64,000 nt of DNA from JAWXCM01 sp034408745 (GCA_034408745.1 JAWXCM010000401.1:15746-79745); one strand, 5' to 3'. Positions 8,250 to 17,374 are shown, counted from the first letter of the stretch. Numbers and translations are program-made. Notes: generated by a model not told the origin, from the sequence alone.

Positions 8250-9347
8250 TCAGCCGCGGAAGCCCCGTTTTTTCTCGTCGACCGCCATGTCGTGCAGCGC
8301 CTTAATATAGCCGATGCTGTACGCCCAGCCGGTTTTCCGGTCGCCGACCATGGTGGGAACGTGATCCGCGATCAGAATGCCTCGGAAATCGGCATCGACC
8401 AGCGTCCGCATAAGCCGCTTCATGTCGGTGTAGCCGTCGTCGACGTAGGTTTCTACGAAGTCGGGGATGGGGCCGGTGACGTTGCGGAAGTGGATCTTCC
8501 ACAGCTTGCCCATTTTGGCGAATTCCTTTGCGGCTTCAAAGACGTCCTTTCCGGTGTACTTGCCGCCCTCCATCCACGTGCCGCAGCAGAGGCAGACGCC
8601 GACGTTGGGGCTGTTGGCGATCTGCAGCGCTTTCACATAGCCGTCGAAGTTGCCGAAGATGCAGCGCGGCACCCCGCCGAGCTCCGGGACGGGCGGATCG
8701 TCGGGGTGAATGCCGATTCGGACGCCGGTTTCCTCGGCGACTGGTACCACCTGTTTAATGAAATAGGTGTAATTCTCCCAGATTTCTTCTTTGGTGAATT
8801 TGCGGCCGTGGGAGAAGGGTGATTCGAACGTCTTGCTGATCCAGTAGCCTTTGGCGTCCTTCTGATGGAACGCGCGGGCCGGGGCGCCGCCGCGTGTGGT
8901 CTCACGTTGTGAGGACCAGATACCGTTGCCCATGTGGGCGTAGGTGGTGTAGTAGATACCCGCCTGCGACAAATTGCGGAGATACTGCTTATATTCTTCG
9001 ATTTTGGCGTCACGGCCAGGCAAATTCAGCGTGACTTCGGGCATATTGTGGACGTTCGAATTGCCCATGTTTGAGACTTTCAGCCCGGCGGCTTCCACTC
9101 TGCGTTTCGCGGCCGCGAAGGTCTCCGCTGTGCCGCCAGCGCCAGGGATGGCGACGTAGCCGACACCCATCTGTTTGGCGAACACAAGGTCGTCGTCTTT
9201 GAAGTCGCCTGGAATTTGCAGTGTAATTTTGACGCCCGGCGACCAGGGGTCCAGCGGCCGCTTCGCCGCGAAGAGGCTCGAACCAAAAGCCGTGAACCCG
9301 GCCGCGCCCGCGAGCATGCCGCGGCGGCTGAGCAGAGGGTTTTTCAT
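8250..9347 (-). CDS. Mannonate dehydratase-like TIM barrel with Tat signal
   Basis: A 365-residue protein that begins with a twin-arginine signal (MKNPLLSRRGMLAGAAGF), so it is probably exported folded. The body matches the UxuA/mannonate dehydratase barrel: GIHPDDPPVPELGGVPR, LCCGTWMEGG, KIHFRNVTGP and ILIADHVPTM, with the Cys and His residues that bind metal in UxuA (E. coli UxuA is cytosolic and acts on D-mannonate). An exported version suggests a changed substrate, perhaps a uronate-derived sugar. The start is the ATG before the RR motif; an in-frame upstream ATG at 9413 would bury the signal. Confidence 0.75.
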   Translation of the reverse strand: MKNPLLSRRGMLAGAAGFTAFGSSLFAAKRPLDPWSPGVKITLQIPGDFKDDDLVFAKQMGVGYVAIPGAGGTAETFAAAKRRVEAAGLKVSNMGNSNVHNMPEVTLNLPGRDAKIEEYKQYLRNLSQAGIYYTTYAHMGNGIWSSQRETTRGGAPARAFHQKDAKGYWISKTFESPFSHGRKFTKEEIWENYTYFIKQVVPVAEETGVRIGIHPDDPPVPELGGVPRCIFGNFDGYVKALQIANSPNVGVCLCCGTWMEGGKYTGKDVFEAAKEFAKMGKLWKIHFRNVTGPIPDFVETYVDDGYTDMKRLMRTLVDADFRGILIADHVPTMVGDRKTGWAYSIGYIKALHDMAVDEKKRGFRG

Positions 9348-9419
9348 TTGCTGTATCTCCCGAACAGGAATTCTATCGCATATCTGCCGCGACAGCCAGG
9401 CAGAAGCGACCAAATGAAG

Positions 9420-9454
9420 AAGGGCGCCCGAAGTCCTTCCGGACGGGCGCCCTT
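9420..9454 (-). terminator. Strong stem-loop terminator of the Gfo/Idh gene
   Basis: A perfect 11-bp GC-rich stem (AAGGGCGCCCG with its complement) and a 13-base loop lies 20 bases beyond the minus-strand Gfo/Idh stop. Read on the minus strand it is followed by CTTCTTCATTT. It separates the oxidoreductase transcript from the UxuA-like/YkgJ unit. Confidence 0.8.
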
Positions 9455-9473
9455 TCAGCGTCTTTCGAAAACG

Positions 9474-10775
9474 TCAGACCTTGGTGGGAACGATATACGG
9501 AGCGCGATAGTTGCGGGTAAGCATCTTGTTCGCTTCCGGATCGCCCTTTACGGTCCAGGTCTTTTCATCCCAGTGGAGCGTGCGGCCGAGGCGGTAGGAG
9601 ATGTTGGCCAGGTGCATCAGCACGCAGGACATGGCGCCTTCCTCGATCTCGGCATTCAGGTCTTCGCGTTTGGAGCTGCGGACGGCGGAGATGAAGTTTT
9701 CGAAGTGGCGGTCGCGCTCGTTCTTCGCCGATCCGGGCTTCCCGTCGGGGCCCATGAAGCTGTAGTACTTGTTGTAGTTGTCGATAACAAGATACCCCTT
9801 CGAGCCGTAGAACGTGTTGCCGATCGTGTTGCCCGGGCGGTCGCCGCCGATGCCGGCTTCGTGGTTGCTGTACCAGTGGCGCAACCCGAACTCCATCACC
9901 TTGATCTTGCCGCCGACGTTGAATTCAAACGAGCAGTTCATGGTGTTCGGCGTTTCCTGATCGTCGTCGAACATGAACTTGCCGCCAATGGCACTGACCT
10001 TGGTCGGGTGAACGACGCCGAGGCCCCAGCGCGCGATGTCCACTTCGTGGATGCCCTGGTTGCCGAGGTCGCCGTTGCCGGTATCCCAGAACCAGTGCCA
10101 GTTGTAGTGGAAGCGATTTTTGGTGAACGGACGCAGCGGCGCCGGTCCGGTCCACATATCGTAATCGACACCGGGCGGCACTGGCTCAACCGGCGTCTTG
10201 CCGATGGTGTTTCGCGACTTGAAACACAGGCCGCGGGCCATGTAGATGTCGCCGTACTCGCCTTCCTTCATCTTCTGAACGGCTTCCTGCAGGGCGGGGG
10301 AGGAACGGCTCTGGCTGCCCATCTGCACGCGGCGGTTGTATTTGCGTGCGGCAGCGATAATCTGCTTCGACTCAAAAACGTTGTGCGAGCAGGGCTTCTC
10401 GACGTAGACGTCTTTGCCCGCCTGGACCGCCCAGATGGTCTGCAGGGTATGCCAGTGGTTCGGGGTCGCGATGGAGACCGCGTCGATGTTCTTGTCCTCA
10501 AGCACCTTACGGATGTCCCGGAACATCGGGACGGGCTTTTTGTCCCGCCGCTGCAGCGCGCCGATAAAACGCTCCGAATGCGAGTCGTCCACGTCGACCA
10601 GCGCGGCCAGCGCGACGTTGGGCATGGATGTCCACGCACCCATGTGGCTGTTTCCGCGACCTCCGCAGCCAACAACGGCAACCCTGACAGTGTCGCTGGG
10701 ACTCGGGGTCTGGGACCTTGCGGTCTTAATGGCAGCAGTTGCCGCCGAGGTCATCAGGAAGTAACGCCGGTTCAT
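9474..10775 (-). CDS. Gfo/Idh/MocA-family oxidoreductase with Tat signal
   Basis: A 433-residue NAD(P)-dependent sugar oxidoreductase. It opens with MNRRYFLMTSAATAAI, a Tat-type leader, then the Rossmann motif VAVVGCGGRGNSH, the EKPCSHN block with the catalytic lysine, and the C-terminal part typical of exported members (FHYNWHWFWDTGNGDLGNQGIHEVD). Substrates of the family include inositol, glucose, fructose-derived sugars and glycosides. Placement beside a sugar isomerase-like barrel and a DUF1080 protein supports a role in 3-keto-glycoside metabolism: oxidise a glycoside at C3, then cleave it. Confidence 0.85.
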   Translation of the reverse strand: MNRRYFLMTSAATAAIKTARSQTPSPSDTVRVAVVGCGGRGNSHMGAWTSMPNVALAALVDVDDSHSERFIGALQRRDKKPVPMFRDIRKVLEDKNIDAVSIATPNHWHTLQTIWAVQAGKDVYVEKPCSHNVFESKQIIAAARKYNRRVQMGSQSRSSPALQEAVQKMKEGEYGDIYMARGLCFKSRNTIGKTPVEPVPPGVDYDMWTGPAPLRPFTKNRFHYNWHWFWDTGNGDLGNQGIHEVDIARWGLGVVHPTKVSAIGGKFMFDDDQETPNTMNCSFEFNVGGKIKVMEFGLRHWYSNHEAGIGGDRPGNTIGNTFYGSKGYLVIDNYNKYYSFMGPDGKPGSAKNERDRHFENFISAVRSSKREDLNAEIEEGAMSCVLMHLANISYRLGRTLHWDEKTWTVKGDPEANKMLTRNYRAPYIVPTKV

Positions 10776-10848
10776 AGCTCTCCTTAGCTTCCTCGCGATA
10801 TATATGCGTTGCAGGAATTATATAAGGCGAGAAGCGGGAGGCGGGAGG

Positions 10849-11481
10849 TTACTTGTCTGACGCTGTCCGGCGCCACGCAATATTTCGCACGCCGCCTGTC
10901 GTCCGGTACGATGCGAAACCGAGCGGTTTGCAGAGGTCCATGTCGTCGAAGCGGAGCTCCACCTTGCGTCCGGTGTGTTCGATGTCAATGGTCACCGTGT
11001 CGTCGATCCAGCCCTGAATGCGGCTGTCCGTAACCAGCAGGCGGAATGCGTACCAGCGACCCTGCTCAAACTCCCGAGTGGTGGAAGTGTCGTTCTCCGA
11101 CGCGTCGTTTCCTTCAAGGTTCGACAAACCGACCACGGTTCCGTCCCAGCCTCCGCTGATCCACGAACAGTATGCCTCCTTGACGGGAAAAACGATGGAG
11201 GCGAAGAAGTCCTTGCCCTCGAGCCGCGCGGCTTCATAGCGGATTTCGTAGCCCGACTTTGGGAAGTCCCCGCTCCATGTGATTCCCGTGGTGCGACCGT
11301 TGCCGAGCCGTATGGCGCCGTCCTTTACGTCCACCGGACCGCGGCCGTCGAACGGCGTCACTTGCCAGCCCTTCAACGAAGTGCCGTCGAACATCGGGAT
11401 CCACGCGCCGCCGTCCTGCCCGGCAGCGACGCCCGCGAAACAGGCTGCGAGGGTCGTGAATCGGCGGCGCGTGATCGGCAT
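10849..11481 (-). CDS. DUF1080 (3-keto-disaccharide hydrolase-like) secreted protein
   Basis: A 210-residue protein with a Tat-like leader (MPITRRRFTTLAACFAGVAAG) and one DUF1080 beta-sandwich: FDGTSLKGWQVTP at the start, SGYEIRYEAA, FFASIVFPV, and the C-terminal ELRFDDMDLCKPLGFASYRTTGGV. Some DUF1080 proteins have been shown to hydrolyse 3-keto-glycosides, and many sit beside Gfo/Idh oxidoreductases as here. The start at ATG 11479-11481 is chosen because the residues upstream belong to the overlapping isomerase gene in another frame. Confidence 0.8.
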   Translation of the reverse strand: MPITRRRFTTLAACFAGVAAGQDGGAWIPMFDGTSLKGWQVTPFDGRGPVDVKDGAIRLGNGRTTGITWSGDFPKSGYEIRYEAARLEGKDFFASIVFPVKEAYCSWISGGWDGTVVGLSNLEGNDASENDTSTTREFEQGRWYAFRLLVTDSRIQGWIDDTVTIDIEHTGRKVELRFDDMDLCKPLGFASYRTTGGVRNIAWRRTASDK

Positions 11482-11500
11482 GGCTTCATTGTCAATCGGG

Positions 11501-12400
11501 TCAGATGGCGAAGGCTTTGCGGATCTGACCCAGGAAGGCCACGATCCTCGGCCGGGGGTCTCCAGGGCCGAGCGCCTCGAAGGGAACGTACCCGCGGTAG
11601 CCGGAGCGGTCGATGGCTGCCTTGATTTTCGACAGATCCGTGGGCTCTTCCTTGCCGTCGCGCCCGACCTGCTCCTTGATCTGCCACGACACGGCGTAGG
11701 GCACCAGTTTCGCGATCTCAGCGTACGGGTCACCCTGACGCAGACTGCCGATATCGAGGATGCAGCCGAACCAGTCCGAGCCAACACCATCGATCAGCCG
11801 AATGGTCTCGGCGGCGGTCTTCAGGAAATCGTTGTGATGCTGTACGGCGACCACCACCCCGTGCTCCTTGCCGAAGGCGGCGCACTCCTTCATGTCGGCC
11901 GTCATCCACGTGAGCGCTTCGTCGAAGCTGTGCCCTTCGGGGCGTTTCCGGCCGGAGAACACGCGAATCACCGGGGCGCCGAGCTTGCTGGCCACCACAA
12001 TCCAGTCCTTCACCATCTGAACGTCGGCCTTTCTCGCCGCCGCGTCTGTCACTGCGAAGTCATTGCGAACGCCCGTGCCACAGATGGCCACGCCGTTCAC
12101 GAAGGCCTGTCGCTTGAAGGTATAGATGTACTCGTCCGTCGGCACCTTCGGGTACCCGGGGAAGTAGTAGCCGGTCGCGTCGAGCGCATCCACGCCCTGG
12201 TCGGCGCAGAACCGCACTGCGTCGGCGAGCGTCATGCTGCCATCGCGCAGCGGCTTGTCGAACGAATATGCGTTCAGCCCGAGCTTCAGTTTGATGCCAG
12301 GCTGCCTGGTGACCGGGCCCGCGGCGGCGGCAGGAAGCGCCACCGCGGCGGTCAGGCTCGCGCTCTGGGTAAAGAAGTTACGCCGAGTGGTGGGGAACAT
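11501..12400 (-). CDS. Sugar phosphate isomerase/epimerase-like TIM barrel, Tat-exported
   Basis: A 299-residue xylose-isomerase-like barrel. The leader MFPTTRRNFFTQSASLTAAVALP is a Tat signal. Barrel motifs are LGLNAYSFD, DALDATGYYFPGYP, IRVFSGRKRPEG, VVVAVQHHNDF (metal ligand region), CILDIGSLRQ and YVPFEALG. The family isomerises or epimerises sugars, inositols and 3-keto sugars. The gene is 20 bases before the DUF1080 gene in the same direction, and with the oxidoreductase they form an operon-like trio. It is divergent from the GH127 gene with only 55 bases between starts. Confidence 0.8.
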   Translation of the reverse strand: MFPTTRRNFFTQSASLTAAVALPAAAAGPVTRQPGIKLKLGLNAYSFDKPLRDGSMTLADAVRFCADQGVDALDATGYYFPGYPKVPTDEYIYTFKRQAFVNGVAICGTGVRNDFAVTDAAARKADVQMVKDWIVVASKLGAPVIRVFSGRKRPEGHSFDEALTWMTADMKECAAFGKEHGVVVAVQHHNDFLKTAAETIRLIDGVGSDWFGCILDIGSLRQGDPYAEIAKLVPYAVSWQIKEQVGRDGKEEPTDLSKIKAAIDRSGYRGYVPFEALGPGDPRPRIVAFLGQIRKAFAI

Positions 12401-12455
12401 CGTGTTATCAACTTACACCCATATGATCCAATTGCTTGCAGGAGCTCAGGAATAA

Positions 12456-14384
12456 GTGGTGACTTTTCGATCTTCGTGGCTGGCCGTTTGCCTTGTTGCG
12501 GGCGCGGCGGCACAACAGGACCAGGCCGTTCTGCATCTGGTAAATACTCCTCAGGCCAAAGTACGGCCTGTGCCCGTCGCTTCGGTGAAACTGCAGCCGG
12601 GCTTTTGGGCGGAGCGGCTCGACGTCAATCGACGCGTGAGCATCCCAACTCTGCTGAAGCAATTCGAAGACCGGGGCATTCTCGATAATTTTCTGCGCGT
12701 TTCGGGGAAAAAGCAGACGCCGCGGAAAGGCCCTCTGTACACCGATTCCGACTTGTACAAGTGGATGGAAGCAGTCTCGTTTGTGCTGCAGGGCGGTGAG
12801 GACGTGCCACTCCGGAGTCAGCTGGACCGGGCCATTGAGATCGTGGCGGCCGCGCAGGGGTCGGACGGCTACATCAACACGTTCTACAATGCGGAGCGCT
12901 CGGGTGAACGCCACACCAACATGAAGGGCGGCCATGAGTTGTACTGCGGCGGGCACCTGATTCAGGCGGGCATCGCGTATTATCGTGCGACCGGCAGTCG
13001 CAGGCTGCTGGATATTGGTGTGCGATTTGCGGATTATCTGCTCTCGAATTTCGGTCCGTCGAAGAAGCCCATTTTCGAAGGACACCCGGAGATGGAACTG
13101 GCCCTCGTCGAGCTCTACCGAACCACAGGGAAACGGGAATACCTCGACTTCGCGGGGTATCTGCTGCGCGGCGATTCGGCGCGAATTCCACTGGCGCAAA
13201 GGGACCTTGTGTACCTGTTCACCGGCAAGCCGTTTACGGAGCGCACGAAGTTTGAAGGGCATGCCGTGCGCGCGATGTATGCGGCTTCCGGCGCGACGGA
13301 CTACTATCTGGAAACCGCGGACGCCGAATTCTGGGACACGCTCCAGCGGCTCTGGAAAGATGCGGCGGAGGGCAAGACGTACATCACAGGCGGCGTCGGG
13401 TCGAGGTCTGTGGGCGAAGCGTTTGGCGAGCCGTACGAGTTGCCGAATCAGCTGGCATACACCGAAAGCTGCGCCGCCATTGCGTACATGATGTGGAACT
13501 TCCGCATGCTGGCGGCTACGGGCGAGGCTCGCTTTGCCGATCAGATGGAGCGCGCGCTGTACAACGGGGTGAATTCCGGCATGTCGCTCTCGGGCGACAT
13601 GTATTGTTATCGAAATCCGCTGGAATTAACGGGAAATCCTGAAGATAAGATTCGAAATCCGTGGTACGACACCACCTGTTGTCCGCCGAATCTGGAGCGT
13701 GTGCTGGCGTCGCTGCCGGGCTACATGTATGGCACGTCTAAGGACGGCGTCCTGGTGCATCTGTATCATTCCAGCGACGTGGAGGCGAAGCTCTGGGACG
13801 GCTCGACCGTAAAACTCCGCCAGGAGACGAAGTACCCGTGGGACGGCGATGTCGCGATTACGGTGGGCACGGCGAAGGAGTTCGCGCTGTCCCTGCGGGT
13901 GCCGGCGTGGGCCGGTGGCGCGGTGGTGGAAGTGAACGGGAAAGCGCTGCCAGAGCGTGCTCGGCCTGAATCCTACTACCGCATCTCCCGAGCGTGGGCT
14001 ACCGGCGACACCGTCCGTCTCCGCCTGGAGATGAAGCCGCGATTCACGTCGGCCAATCCGCGCGTTCGGGACAACATTGGAAAAGTGGCGCTGGAAAGGG
14101 GACCGCTGGTGTACTGCCTGGAAGGTGTCGATCAGAAGGTGCCGTTCTGGGAGGCCGCGGTGATTCCGGGTGGTCCGGTGGCGGAGTTCCGGCACTCGCT
14201 GCCCGGGAATCCGGTGGCTTTGCGGGCGAAGGGCGTGGTGCGGGAATCGGGCGGGGAATTGTACTCGCCGGTGCGAAAGCCCGGGGCGGGGAAGAGCGCC
14301 GAGTTGGTGTTCATCCCGTATTACGCGTTTCAAAACCGGGGCGCGACACCAATGCAGGTTTGGGTCCCGTACTCCCAGCAGTAG
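12456..14384 (+). CDS. GH127 beta-L-arabinofuranosidase, secreted
   Basis: A 642-residue glycoside hydrolase of family 127 (DUF1680). It cleaves terminal beta-L-arabinofuranosyl residues, as in hydroxyproline-rich plant glycoproteins and some pectins. The zinc-thiolate active site is complete: E337 and C339 in YTESCAAIAYMMW, and the cysteine pair C408-C409 in TTCCPPNLERVL, where the first is the family nucleophile. The all-alpha barrel occupies roughly residues 35-450 and a beta-sandwich follows. A short signal peptide is present (LAVCLVAGAAAQQ). GTG is the start, with AGGAGCTCAGG upstream. Confidence 0.92.
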   Translation: MVTFRSSWLAVCLVAGAAAQQDQAVLHLVNTPQAKVRPVPVASVKLQPGFWAERLDVNRRVSIPTLLKQFEDRGILDNFLRVSGKKQTPRKGPLYTDSDLYKWMEAVSFVLQGGEDVPLRSQLDRAIEIVAAAQGSDGYINTFYNAERSGERHTNMKGGHELYCGGHLIQAGIAYYRATGSRRLLDIGVRFADYLLSNFGPSKKPIFEGHPEMELALVELYRTTGKREYLDFAGYLLRGDSARIPLAQRDLVYLFTGKPFTERTKFEGHAVRAMYAASGATDYYLETADAEFWDTLQRLWKDAAEGKTYITGGVGSRSVGEAFGEPYELPNQLAYTESCAAIAYMMWNFRMLAATGEARFADQMERALYNGVNSGMSLSGDMYCYRNPLELTGNPEDKIRNPWYDTTCCPPNLERVLASLPGYMYGTSKDGVLVHLYHSSDVEAKLWDGSTVKLRQETKYPWDGDVAITVGTAKEFALSLRVPAWAGGAVVEVNGKALPERARPESYYRISRAWATGDTVRLRLEMKPRFTSANPRVRDNIGKVALERGPLVYCLEGVDQKVPFWEAAVIPGGPVAEFRHSLPGNPVALRAKGVVRESGGELYSPVRKPGAGKSAELVFIPYYAFQNRGATPMQVWVPYSQQ

Positions 14385-14415
14385 CTCGGTGACGTCCTAC
14401 GTTATCGTGAAGACC

Positions 14416-15630
14416 ATGCGAGTCCTCTTCCTGGCGTTCGCCGCATTGAGTTGCGCCGCTTTGCATGCGCAGCCGTCGCAGCTGGATCTGTATCTGATGA
14501 TCGGCCAGTCCAACATGGCGGGCCGTGGAGTGGCTGGTCCGGAGGATCGCGAACCCATTCCCGGCGTGTGGGCGCAGGCGAAGGACCTGTCCTGGAAGCC
14601 CGCCATGGATCCGCTTCACTATGACAAGCCCGACATCGCAGCGGTCGGCATTGGTCGATCGTTCGCGCGGGCAGTCGCTGCGGCACGGACTGGTGGTGGG
14701 CAGGTCGGGTTGATCCCCGCGGCGTTTGGTGGGTCGGCTCTCGACGAATGGAAGCCAGGCTCGCTGCATTACACCGAAGCAATTCGACGTACCAAAGCGG
14801 CACTGAAGAACGGAACGCTTCGCGGCATTCTTTGGCATCAGGGCGAGGCGGACTCGAAAGACGAGGCGCTCGCCCGCTCCTATGTACAGCGCTTCGAAGG
14901 TTTCATCCGACAGCTTCGCGCCGACCTGAACGCGCCGGATGTTCCGGTGGTTCTCGGCGAACTCGGCCGCTTCTACCGCAATCGCCCCAACGATGGCGCG
15001 AAATACGCGGAGGTGGTAAATGCGCAGCTGATGAAGATCCCCGATACCGTGCCACGGACCGCGTTCGTTTCTTCAGAGGGCCTCACGGACAAGGGCGATT
15101 CCACGCACTTCGACACGCGCTCTCTCCACGAGTTCGGCGCGCGCTACGCGGCTGCGTATTTGAAGCTGGTGTCCATGCCCACCGCAAGTCCTGTTGTCGA
15201 TAACTGGAAAGCCTCCAAGGAGTTCACGCTGGCTGTCGCGCAGAAGATGCCGGAAGCAGAGTACACATTCCGCCCGGTCGCTGAGGAAATGACGTTCGGC
15301 GCACTGATGCTGCATATCGCAATGGCGCAGTCGATTCGTGTTGCGCAGGTGGCGGGAGTAACCTTGCCCATCGCGCCACCTGCGGGCCGCGTTACGAAGG
15401 CGGACATCATGAATGTTCTGGAGAAATCTTTCGACTTCTGCCTCGCCACCATCCCCAAACTCACGTCTGAGCAACTGGCGCGCGAGCACGAAGTGAACTG
15501 GTATGAGAAGAAATCCACGTCGGGCGCGCAGATCGTTACCGCGATGCTGGTCCACACGGCGCACCACCGCGGCCAGGCCGAGGTCTACCTTCGCTTGAAA
15601 GGGATCGCACCGCCCACCTACCGGTTCTGA
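14416..15630 (+). CDS. Sialate O-acetylesterase-type esterase fused to a DinB domain
   Basis: A 404-residue secreted protein of two full domains. Residues about 22-250 are an SGNH/SASA carbohydrate esterase: S32 in MIGQSNMAG, the ILWHQGEAD block, and D228/H231 in GDSTHFD. Such enzymes remove acetyl groups from xylan, pectin or sialic acid. Residues about 258-404 are a DinB four-helix domain with probable metal ligands H300, H380 and H384 (HTAHHRGQAE). The start is ATG 14416 with signal MRVLFLAFAALSCAALHAQ. The fusion reads in one frame without repeats or breaks. The gene follows GH127 by 31 bases. Confidence 0.85.
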   Translation: MRVLFLAFAALSCAALHAQPSQLDLYLMIGQSNMAGRGVAGPEDREPIPGVWAQAKDLSWKPAMDPLHYDKPDIAAVGIGRSFARAVAAARTGGGQVGLIPAAFGGSALDEWKPGSLHYTEAIRRTKAALKNGTLRGILWHQGEADSKDEALARSYVQRFEGFIRQLRADLNAPDVPVVLGELGRFYRNRPNDGAKYAEVVNAQLMKIPDTVPRTAFVSSEGLTDKGDSTHFDTRSLHEFGARYAAAYLKLVSMPTASPVVDNWKASKEFTLAVAQKMPEAEYTFRPVAEEMTFGALMLHIAMAQSIRVAQVAGVTLPIAPPAGRVTKADIMNVLEKSFDFCLATIPKLTSEQLAREHEVNWYEKKSTSGAQIVTAMLVHTAHHRGQAEVYLRLKGIAPPTYRF

Positions 15631-15752
15631 CTCTCGCCGTCGTCTTGGAGAAGCACTTGCCCAGGCCGGTCGAGCCGGCGCTCCACCGTCGCGAACCCCT
15701 CCGGGGCAACGCGGCATGTTCGGACTCGGCCGACCTTCTCCGTGCGCACCGG
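15618..15752 (-). pseudogene. Remnant of an ArsR-family regulator (C-terminus)
   Basis: On the minus strand a short frame reads VRTEKVGRVRTCRV, then a bridge, then ERRLDRPGQVLLQDD before a stop at 15618-15620. ArsR regulators of the type found with SRPBCC/DinB operons have GLVRTEKxGRVRTCRLxP in the wing of the winged helix and WxxRLDRLxxxL at the end. About ten residues between these blocks appear lost, and the whole helix-turn-helix is missing. It overlaps the tail of the esterase-DinB gene and cannot work as a regulator. Confidence 0.45.
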
Positions 15753-15769
15753 TATAGAGTAGGGGCAGA

Positions 15770-17056
15770 ATGATCGCCAGCCTTTTCGCGGCTGCCATGC
15801 TCCTGATGGCGGCGGATTCGGCGCCACTGGATGTGGCTCCGGTTTGGTCCGCGCACCCGGTTGGATTCTCACTCCTGACGCACGGCGGGCACCAGTTCGT
15901 CGCGTTTTACTCGGCTGATCGCCAGATGACGGTGGCGGAACGCACCCTGCCGGGCCGCGTATGGCGCTTCACCAGACTGGATTCGAAACTGGCCTGGGAC
16001 AGTCACAACTCGCTGACCCTCGCCGTCGATTCCGAGGGCTATCTACACCTGTCGGGCAACATGCACGTGGTGCCGCTGGTGTATTTTCGCAGCACACGGG
16101 CGCTGGACGCGTCGTCGCTGGAACGCGTGCCGTCTATGGTGGGTCGCGATGAAGAGAAGTGCACGTATCCCGTCTGGTTGAAGAGCGCACGGGGCGAGTT
16201 GATCTTCACCTATCGCGACGGCCGCAGCGGATCGGGCAACCAGATCTACAACATCTACGACGCGAAAGCCCGCACATGGAAGCGACTGCTGGACCAGCCT
16301 CTCACCGATGGCCAAGGTCGGATGAATGCGTATTTTCAGGGTCCGCTGCTGGGTCCCGACGGCTGGTGGCACCTGGTCTGGACGTGGCGAGACACGCCGG
16401 ACTGCTCCACCAACCACGACCTGTCCTATGCACGCAGCAGGGACCTGACGCACTGGGAAACCAGCGACGGCCGTCTTTTGCCCCTGCCCATCAAACTCGA
16501 AACGGCGGAGATCGTGGACCGCGTGCCGGTGAAGGGCGGCATGATCAACGGCAACACGAAAATTGGGTTCGATTCGCAGAACCGCGTGGTCATCGCGTAT
16601 CACAAATTCGACGAGAAGGGCTTCACCCAGATCATGCTGGCGCGGCGGGAAAAGGACGGCTGGAAAACGACGCAGGTCTCGGACTGGCAGTATCGCTGGG
16701 ATTTTCAGGGCGGGGGGACGATTCCTTTCGAGATCACACACGGCGCGGTTTCGACCGGCGGTCGGGGGAGGCTGCGCCTGTCGTTCCGGCATGAGAAGTA
16801 CGGCTCGGGGGAATGGACGCTGGATGACGCGACGCTTCGCCCTGTCGCTACGGGGGCGCGCAGCCCGGGCAGCATTCCCGCGGCGTGGAATGACGTGGAA
16901 TCCTCATTTTCCGGAATGCGTGTGAACGTCACTCCTGGTTCTGGCGACGGTCGCTACTACCTGCGCTGGGAAACGCTGGGTCCCAACCGCGACCGGCCTC
17001 GCCCGCCGCCGCTGCCCGAGCCGACCATGCTCCGTGTCCTCGAGTTACCCAGGTAG
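15770..17056 (+). CDS. BNR_4 repeat-containing secreted protein
   Basis: A 428-residue protein with a short signal peptide (MIASLFAAAMLLMAA) and the seven-bladed beta-propeller pattern of the BNR_4 family: SHNSLTLAVDSEGYLHLSGN, VPLVYFRS, YPVWLKSARGELIFTYRDG, NAYFQGPLLGPDGWWHLVW and NHDLSYARSRDLTHWE. Members include polysaccharide lyases and hydrolases acting on acidic plant and algal glycans. Which reaction this one carries out cannot be read from sequence. The neighbours (GH127, esterase, GH62) favour a plant cell-wall substrate. Its last bases overlap the end of the DUF1330 gene on the other strand. Confidence 0.75.
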   Translation: MIASLFAAAMLLMAADSAPLDVAPVWSAHPVGFSLLTHGGHQFVAFYSADRQMTVAERTLPGRVWRFTRLDSKLAWDSHNSLTLAVDSEGYLHLSGNMHVVPLVYFRSTRALDASSLERVPSMVGRDEEKCTYPVWLKSARGELIFTYRDGRSGSGNQIYNIYDAKARTWKRLLDQPLTDGQGRMNAYFQGPLLGPDGWWHLVWTWRDTPDCSTNHDLSYARSRDLTHWETSDGRLLPLPIKLETAEIVDRVPVKGGMINGNTKIGFDSQNRVVIAYHKFDEKGFTQIMLARREKDGWKTTQVSDWQYRWDFQGGGTIPFEITHGAVSTGGRGRLRLSFRHEKYGSGEWTLDDATLRPVATGARSPGSIPAAWNDVESSFSGMRVNVTPGSGDGRYYLRWETLGPNRDRPRPPPLPEPTMLRVLELPR

Positions 17057-17374
17057 AGCCATGTAGTCGGGGCCTTCGCGTCCCAGGAGCAGTTCGGTGT
17101 GTTCGATGCACGCGGCGCGCACTTCGGCCAGCGCGGCCAGGTCAGGATCGGTGCGGTATCGCTGAAAGGCGTCGAGGTCGGGAAAACTGACGATGTGAAC
17201 CTCGCGCATCGGGGGCTGTTCATTCACCACGACGGTGCGCTGGATCCTGCCCTCATAGCGCGCCATGATGCCGGCCGCCTTCGCCTCATATGCCCGGAAC
17301 TGTTCCAGCGCACCGCGGCGCGGGGTGAGGATGGCGACTATCACCAGGCGAACGTGTATGGCATCCGTCGACAA
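17045..17374 (-). CDS. DUF1330/dimeric alpha-beta barrel protein
   Basis: A 109-residue protein resembling DUF1330 and related dimeric ferredoxin-like barrels: VRLVIVAILTPRRGALEQFRAYE, YEGRIQRTVVV, REVHIVSFPDLDAFQRYRTDPDL. The family is small, cytoplasmic and of unsettled function; relatives include monooxygenases and muconolactone isomerases. It is transcribed toward the BNR_4 gene and its start is 65 bases from the GH62 start, so the two genes share a divergent promoter region. Confidence 0.75.
   Translation of the reverse strand: MSTDAIHVRLVIVAILTPRRGALEQFRAYEAKAAGIMARYEGRIQRTVVVNEQPPMREVHIVSFPDLDAFQRYRTDPDLAALAEVRAACIEHTELLLGREGPDYMALPG

Noticed and set aside
7836..8822. Long plus-strand ORF of 328 codons
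   Set aside because: It is antisense to the YkgJ and UxuA-like genes, which have full family motifs.
15073..15798. Long minus-strand ORF over the esterase-DinB end
   Set aside because: Only the short ArsR-like segment in one frame has protein character; the rest is antisense shadow.
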